In this document: piece by piece, positions 59,230-64,000 of the stretch
Position numbering within the stretch: position 1 is the stretch's first letter
How the letters are laid out: the number at the start of each line of letters is the position of its first letter
DNA from: Archangium lansingense
GTDB lineage: Bacteria > Myxococcota > Myxococcia > Myxococcales > Myxococcaceae
DNA length: 64,000 nt
Assembly (NCBI RefSeq): GCF_026626635.1
Contig: NZ_JAPNKA010000001.1
Coordinates: forward strand, 11,454,501 to 11,518,500
Direction of reading: 5' to 3'
Notes under the pieces: generated by a model
Told to the model about the DNA's origin: nothing
Seen by the model: the letters and a program-made list of their open reading frames with translations, nothing else
Database searches by the model: none
Made by a program: the position numbers and the translations under genes

Positions 59230-59796
59230 AAGATCCCTTGCGCGCTCTGCGTCTCGTTCTTACGATGGCGCAGTCGATTTCCTCCTTGGAGGACCATTGC
59301 GCCTGAACTCCTGAATCCTCGGCCCTGAGCAGTTCCTTCTTTCCGCGTGCTCCACTTTCGCGCTCGGAACCGGATTCCGGAGTTCCCGCATGTCGTCGCT
59401 GTCCTCCCACACCCTGGGCCTTGGGTTTTGCTCGCCGAGCAGGCGTCCTTCGCGCGTGCGTCCGCGAGGCGCTGGACCTCCCGCGTGATCACGCGCTCCG
59501 GGTTCGTGCGAGCGGGCTGAACCCGCGGTCGGGGCGATCCAGCCCGGCCTGCCCTCGACCCGGAGTCGAACGTGTCGGGGAGGCGGAGGCCTTCGTCCAG
59601 TCGTCCACGACGAGCCTCTGACGCCATCCGTCTGTCTTCAACCTCGAGCACCCCGTTCCTTCGGGGATGCGTGCATCGGCCACGTCCGTTGCTGCCTTCT
59701 GCTCGGGGGCCTCGCTGCGATCGCGCCGACTCCGCACGCCCTCTGTCTGGCGACGGCGCGCTCGAGTCCACGACCTCCACCCAGAGGAATCCATCG

Positions 59797-60933
59797 ATGC
59801 CGAGTCAATCGAGTTCAAGAGCACATCGAAATGCCAAGCACCCTGCCTCACGCGTCAATGTGCTGCCGAGCCCGCCGTCCGGGACGATCCTGGCAAACAT
59901 CCATGAGCACCTGGCGAGGACAGGCGTCCCCTCGTACCGGTTCCGCCAGCTCGTCCTCGCCTTGCAACAGGGAGCCGAGAGCTTCGACGAGGTGCGAGAG
60001 CTGCCCGAGCCCCTGCGGCAGGACCTGAGCGCACACTTCGGCCGGACGATCCTGCCCCTCAGGATCATGTCTGTGCAATCCGAGGAGCAGGTCGAGAAGG
60101 TCCTGTTCGAAACGCAAGCAGGTGCGCGACTCGAGACGGTGCACTCGCGTTATCGCGCCGGGTGGTCGTCGGTCTGTGTGTCCTCCCAGGCGGGATGCGG
60201 GCTCGGCTGCACCTTCTGCGCCACGGGCGCCATGGGCTTCGTGCGGAATCTGAGCTCCGACGAGATCTGCGCACAGGTCGTTCACCGGCGCTGGAGGACG
60301 GAGGCGTCGACGGTGCCCGATAGCGTCGCCTTCATGGGCATGGGTGAGGCATTGGCGAACCCGAGTGTCTTCACCGCGCTGCAGGTGCTCACGAGCGAGG
60401 GGTTCGGCGGTCTTTCACCGAGACGCATCACTGTCTCGACCGTGGGGGTCGCACCCAACCTGGAGCGGCTCACGCGCGAGCATCCCCAGGTCACGATCAC
60501 CCTGTCTGTCCACTCGCCATTCGCAGCGCAGCGCGCGGAGCTCATTCCGCTCGAACGCCGCTACTCCCTGGAGGAGAACCTCTCGATACTCGACAAGCAC
60601 GTGGTCGACGTGCGTCGAAAAATCTATCTGGCGTACCTGCTCATCGCAGGCGTCAACGACTCCGTCGACCACCTGAAGGCGCTCGCCCGGCTTGTCGAGG
60701 CTCGCTCACGTCCGGAGCTCTTTCACGTCAGCGTCATTCGATACAACGACGCCTTCGGCGCGGCTCCCTCCTACCGAGCGCCGACGTTGGAGCACGTGAC
60801 CGGGTTCGTGGCGCAGCTCCAGGCCAGCGGGGTTCACGCGACGCGCAGACAGCAATTCGGTTCGTCCATCGATGCCGCATGCGGCCAGCTCCATGCGCGT
60901 ACGGCCCTGTCCGCGCCCACGACCGCCAGGTGA
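59797..60933 (+). CDS. Cfr/RlmN-family radical SAM 23S rRNA methyltransferase, Cfr-like
   Basis: The 378-residue product starts at ATG 59797 behind AGAGGA. The iron-sulfur motif is CGLGCTFCATGAMGF (Cys134, 138, 141). The methyl-carrying Cys is Cys362 in QFGSSIDAACGQL. Several segments follow Cfr rather than housekeeping RlmN: ITVSTVGVAPNLERLTREHP, TLSVHSPFAAQRAELIPL (RlmN usually has SLHAP/SLHA.N) and the QFGS before the terminal Cys motif. The enzyme would methylate A2503 of 23S rRNA; Cfr acts on C8 and gives resistance to peptidyl-transferase antibiotics, RlmN acts on C2. Which carbon is used here is not decided by sequence reading alone. It is a lone gene between debris and an esterase gene. 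Confidence 0.85.
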   Translation: MPSQSSSRAHRNAKHPASRVNVLPSPPSGTILANIHEHLARTGVPSYRFRQLVLALQQGAESFDEVRELPEPLRQDLSAHFGRTILPLRIMSVQSEEQVEKVLFETQAGARLETVHSRYRAGWSSVCVSSQAGCGLGCTFCATGAMGFVRNLSSDEICAQVVHRRWRTEASTVPDSVAFMGMGEALANPSVFTALQVLTSEGFGGLSPRRITVSTVGVAPNLERLTREHPQVTITLSVHSPFAAQRAELIPLERRYSLEENLSILDKHVVDVRRKIYLAYLLIAGVNDSVDHLKALARLVEARSRPELFHVSVIRYNDAFGAAPSYRAPTLEHVTGFVAQLQASGVHATRRQQFGSSIDAACGQLHARTALSAPTTAR

Positions 60934-61039
60934 CGTCAGCCCCCGTGGACTCCGCGGCTGCCCACGAGGGGGCTCCAGCTGCTGCAACGAAGAGCCGCTG
61001 TCTCATCCATCGATGTTCGAACACCCAGAGGTGAAGTCC

Positions 61040-62008
61040 ATGCAAGACAAGTCGAAGCTCCAGCGCCCGCCGTTCGATCCGAAGCTCGCCGAGCTCCTGC
61101 CTCGCCTGGAGGGCTACGTGCCGGTCAACATGACGACCGACCGGATCAACGAGTTCCGCAAGATGCCGATGCCCTCACTCGCCGAGCAGATCGGCGACCG
61201 TCCCGTGCAATGCGTGGACTACACGATCCCGGGGTATGGCGGGTTCGAGCTCCAGGTGTCGGTGATCTCTCGAAAGGACCACGTGAAGCCGGGTCCCGGC
61301 ATCTACCACATCCATGGAGGCGGGATGGTCATGGCCAATCGGTTCGCCGAGGCGTCTGTCCTGGTCGACTGGGCGATGAAACACGACGCCGTGTGCGTCA
61401 CGGTCGAATACCGACTCGCGCCGGAGTCGCCGGATCCCATCCCGGTCGAGGACTGCTACGCCGGGCTCCAGTGGATGGACTCGCATGCCGAGGAGCTCCG
61501 CTTCGATCCCGAGCGTCTGGTGATCTTCGGGGGGAGTGGTGGAGGTGGGCTGTCCGCAGGAACCACCCTCCTGGCGCGAGATCGCAAGGGGCCGAAGCTC
61601 ATCGGCCAGATCCTTCAGTGCCCGATGCTCGATGACCGCAACGAGACGATCTCGTCCTACCAATACGATGGGGTGGGGGTCTGGGATCGGACAAGCAACT
61701 TGACGGCGTGGACGGCGGTACTCGGTGATCGCCGAGGGACCGACGATGTCTCCATCTACGCGGCGCCCGCTCGAGCCACGGAGCTGGGTGGCCTGCCGCC
61801 AACGTTCATCGACGCAGGGGCCGCCGAGGTGTTTCGTGACGAGGCGGTCGCGTACGCGAGCGCCATCTGGGCAGCCGGCGGCGACGCGGAGCTCCACGTG
61901 TGGGGAGGTGCCTTCCACGGCTTCTACGCCATCGCTCCGAACTCCGAGCTCGCGCGCTCCTGCATTGCCGCAAGGGAAGCGTGGCTCGAGCGCCTGCTGA
62001 CACGGTGA
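61040..62008 (+). CDS. HSL-type alpha/beta hydrolase (esterase)
   Basis: The 322-residue start at MQDKSK was chosen for AGAGGTG six bases upstream. The oxyanion motif is YHIHGGGMVMANR, and the nucleophile elbow is FGGSGGGG (family usual GDSAGG, so both flanking positions are altered). The acid is in the AEVFRDEAV region and the catalytic His is in AFHGFYAI. All triad positions are filled. It would cleave short-chain esters in the cytoplasm, with unknown substrate. It lies 106 bp after the Cfr-like gene on the same strand, perhaps co-transcribed. It is convergent with the DAHP synthase gene. Confidence 0.88.
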   Translation: MQDKSKLQRPPFDPKLAELLPRLEGYVPVNMTTDRINEFRKMPMPSLAEQIGDRPVQCVDYTIPGYGGFELQVSVISRKDHVKPGPGIYHIHGGGMVMANRFAEASVLVDWAMKHDAVCVTVEYRLAPESPDPIPVEDCYAGLQWMDSHAEELRFDPERLVIFGGSGGGGLSAGTTLLARDRKGPKLIGQILQCPMLDDRNETISSYQYDGVGVWDRTSNLTAWTAVLGDRRGTDDVSIYAAPARATELGGLPPTFIDAGAAEVFRDEAVAYASAIWAAGGDAELHVWGGAFHGFYAIAPNSELARSCIAAREAWLERLLTR

Positions 62009-62111
62009 GACGCATAGGGCGAATAGAAGGCCTGTTGAGGCATCCCACGCGCAAGCGTGGCGGACGCTGAGCATCAACGCCACGCACTCACCCCATCAAG
62101 AGGTGACTGGC

Positions 62112-63185
62112 TCACGCCGCGCGGCGACTCGGCAGCGCGCCGCGCAGCACCTCGTGGGCCTTCAGCAGCATCTCCTCGGTGGTGTCCCAGCTCACGCAGG
62201 CGTCCGTCACCGAGCAGCCGTAGCGCAGCTGTGAGAGGTCCGCGGGGATGGGCTGGGTACCGGCTTCGAGGAAGCTCTCGATCATCACGCCGACCACCGA
62301 GCGGTTGCCCTCGCGGACCTGATGCATCACGTCGCGCAGCACCAGCGGCTGCAGCTCCGGCTTCTTCCACGAGTTGGAGTGCGAGCAATCGACCACGATG
62401 TTGCCCGGCAGCTTCGCCTTGGCGAGCGCCTGCTCGGCGAGCGAGACGGACACCGTGTCGTAGTTGGGCCGTCCACCACCGCCCCGCAGCACCAGGTGGC
62501 CGTAGCCGTTGCCGCGAGTCCGGATGATGGCCGACTCACCGCGCTCGTTGAGCCCCAGGAAGCTATGCGGGCGCGAGGCGGAGAGGACGCCGTTGACCCC
62601 CGCGTCCAGGGAACCGTCGGTGCTGTTCTTGAATCCCACTGGCGTCGAGAGACCCGAGGCCATCTCGCGGTGCGTCTGGGACTCCGCGGTGCGCGCGCCA
62701 ATCGCGGTCCAGGAGATCAAATCGCCGTAGTACTGCGGAGCGATCGGATCGAGCGCCTCGGTCGCCGCCGGCAGGCCAAGCTCGGCCACGTCCAGCAGGA
62801 AGCGGCGGCCCCGCTCCATGCCTTCTTCGATCCGGAAGGAGTCATCCATCCGCGGGTCGTTGATGAAGCCCTTCCAGCCGGTGGAGGTGCGCGGCTTCTC
62901 GAAATACACCCGCATCACCACGTGGAAGGTGTCCTTCACCTTGTCGGCGAGCTGACGCAACCGGCGCGCGTAGTCCACCCCCGCCATGGGATCGTGAATG
63001 GAGCACGGGCCCACGATGACGAACATGCGCGGGTCCTTGCGATCCAGGATGTCCATCAACGCGCGCCGGCCAGCGAGCACGGTCTCGGCTGCACGCTCGG
63101 ACAGCGGCACTCGCGTCTTGATCTCGGCGGGAGAGGGCATCTGATCGATGCCAACAACATTCAGGTTTTCAGTGCGAGCGGTCAT
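62112..63185 (-). CDS. aroG: 3-deoxy-7-phosphoheptulonate synthase (DAHP synthase, class I)
   Basis: This 357-residue enzyme of the first shikimate step joins phosphoenolpyruvate and erythrose 4-phosphate. AroF/G/H hallmarks are present: MFVIVGPCSIHDPMAGVDYARR, MRVYFEKPRTSTGWKG, a metal Cys in GPCS, GFKNSTDGSL, VDCSHSNSWKK and MIESFLEAG. The length and N-terminal extension match the feedback-regulated E. coli type. The exact paralogue (aroF, aroG or aroH) cannot be told, so the symbol is the generic choice. It is a single gene, with a small hairpin (CACGCGCAAGCGTG, 62050-62063) in the convergent gap. Confidence 0.95.
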   Translation of the reverse strand: MTARTENLNVVGIDQMPSPAEIKTRVPLSERAAETVLAGRRALMDILDRKDPRMFVIVGPCSIHDPMAGVDYARRLRQLADKVKDTFHVVMRVYFEKPRTSTGWKGFINDPRMDDSFRIEEGMERGRRFLLDVAELGLPAATEALDPIAPQYYGDLISWTAIGARTAESQTHREMASGLSTPVGFKNSTDGSLDAGVNGVLSASRPHSFLGLNERGESAIIRTRGNGYGHLVLRGGGGRPNYDTVSVSLAEQALAKAKLPGNIVVDCSHSNSWKKPELQPLVLRDVMHQVREGNRSVVGVMIESFLEAGTQPIPADLSQLRYGCSVTDACVSWDTTEEMLLKAHEVLRGALPSRRAA

Positions 63186-63387
63186 GGGCGAGCGCCGTGG
63201 AGGTTGTGCGGGGGGGGTGGGGCCACGGAATTCCCGGATATTAACCCGGGAGGGTGACGGACTCCTCGTCTAATAGAGCCCGCTCCCCGGCGACGTGAGC
63301 GGACGGGGAACAACCCTCGCCACCTCCCTCCCCTTCCCGCCGAAGCGCCCACGTATCCGGAGGCGGCTCGTGGTAGGCAACGGCGGA

Positions 63388-64000
63388 ATGGACCCTGCAC
63401 AGACAGCTCCCCGAGTCCTCGTTGTCGGCTGTGGTGGAATCGGCGGCGTCATCCTGTCCCGCTTGCTGGAGGGCGGCTGGAGGGTGGCCGCGGTGGCACG
63501 CCGGGAGGAGATCGCCCAGGTGCTTCGGACGCGTGGCCCGGTGCTGCGCGACGAGAAGGGCGAGCGCACGGTCCGCGGAGAGCTGGAGGTCTTCGTCCAG
63601 CCGCCCCCTGAGGGGGCCTACGACTTCATCCTGCTCGCCACGCCACCGAACGGGGTAGAGGCAGCGGCCCGGGACACAGCCCACCTCCTGGCCCCCGGGG
63701 GAGCCATGGTGGTGCTCCAAAACGGGCTGTGCGAGGAGCTGGTGGCCCGGGTGGTGGGCGAGGACAAGGTGCTCGGCGCCATCGTGGCCTGGGGAGCGTC
63801 CTCCCCGGAGACCGGCATCTATGAGCGGACCTCCTCGGGGGGCTTCGCGCTGGGCGCGCTCTCCAGCAAGCAGGATCCGCGACTGACCCGGCTGGCCGAG
63901 CTGCTGAGCGCGGTGAGCCAGGTGGCCTTCACCGAGAACCTGCGCGGCGCGCGCTGGAGCAAGCTGGCAATCAACTGCGCCATCTCCACCCTGGGCACCG
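63388..64000 (+). CDS. Ketopantoate reductase family protein, 5' part
   Basis: There are 204 visible residues from ATG 63388. The N-terminal NAD(P) Rossmann fold reads RVLVVGCGGIGGVILSRLLE. The ApbA/PanE pattern follows: DFILLATPPNGVEAAA, MVVLQNGLCEELVARVVGED, GAIVAWGASSPETGIYERTS, and the start of the C-terminal helical domain (WSKLAINCAISTLGT, with the Lys used in catalysis). It would reduce 2-ketopantoate to pantoate for CoA synthesis or act on a related keto acid. The C-terminal third lies outside the window. It is divergent from the DAHP synthase gene. Confidence 0.88.
   Translation, partial: MDPAQTAPRVLVVGCGGIGGVILSRLLEGGWRVAAVARREEIAQVLRTRGPVLRDEKGERTVRGELEVFVQPPPEGAYDFILLATPPNGVEAAARDTAHLLAPGGAMVVLQNGLCEELVARVVGEDKVLGAIVAWGASSPETGIYERTSSGGFALGALSSKQDPRLTRLAELLSAVSQVAFTENLRGARWSKLAINCAISTLGT

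Noticed and set aside
62050..62063. Terminator CACGCGCAAGCGTG between convergent genes
   Set aside because: The stem is only 5 bp and no T-run follows on either strand, so I do not list it as a terminator feature.

Overview
The window is GC-rich bacterial DNA with the signature of a predatory or fruiting myxobacterium of the Archangium/Cystobacter group (Cystobacterineae). The evidence is a Hanks-type Ser/Thr kinase paired with a DUF2381 (TIGR02268) protein, many secreted lipoproteins with calcium-type, kelch or beta-helix repeats, an RHS giant protein, a VgrG cluster and abundant IS91-type and REP-type debris. The genus is inferred from gene content; no rRNA or complete tRNA gene lies in the window.

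Left region, about 0.6-15.8 kb: a 15.2-kb integrative island bounded by a perfect 23-bp direct repeat (605-627 and 15742-15764) that matches the 3' end of a tmRNA or tRNA-Ala type gene. The right end carries an excisionase-like gene and a tyrosine integrase with overlapping ends, preceded by a duplicated 140-bp module framed by GTCAAGC iterons. The cargo is a TIR-domain protein, a six-gene minus-strand cluster (exported protein, pseudokinase, two XRE regulators, membrane Ser/Thr kinase, DUF2381 protein), one gene behind an integron attC-like site, and an isolated HK97-type prohead protease/major capsid pair. It resembles a phage satellite or defence island.

Middle region, about 15.8-40.7 kb: a serine-recombinase element inserted in an old IS91-family transposase gene; a minus-strand toxin-like unit (triplicated beta-helix lipoprotein, RHS protein with C39-peptidase-like N-terminus, candidate immunity protein); small lipoproteins; a galactose/glyoxal-oxidase-like protein; a REP-associated tyrosine transposase (RAYT) flanked by inverted REP ends; a large kelch lipoprotein; and a 5' group II intron fragment directly behind a terminator hairpin and cut short by REP palindromes.

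Right region, about 40.7-64 kb: sulfatase, AraC regulator and NTF2-like protein; a VgrG / LysM-amidohydrolase / candidate immunity trio (type VI secretion cargo); a TonB receptor with a periplasmic binding protein; an isochorismatase-amidohydrolase-YoaK set whose codon style looks imported; a Cfr-like radical SAM rRNA methyltransferase; an HSL-type esterase; class I DAHP synthase; and the start of a ketopantoate-reductase-like gene. Short gene corpses (rapZ, histidine kinase, complex I subunit, kinase tail, several IS91 pieces) lie between the intact genes, showing long-term turnover by mobile DNA.
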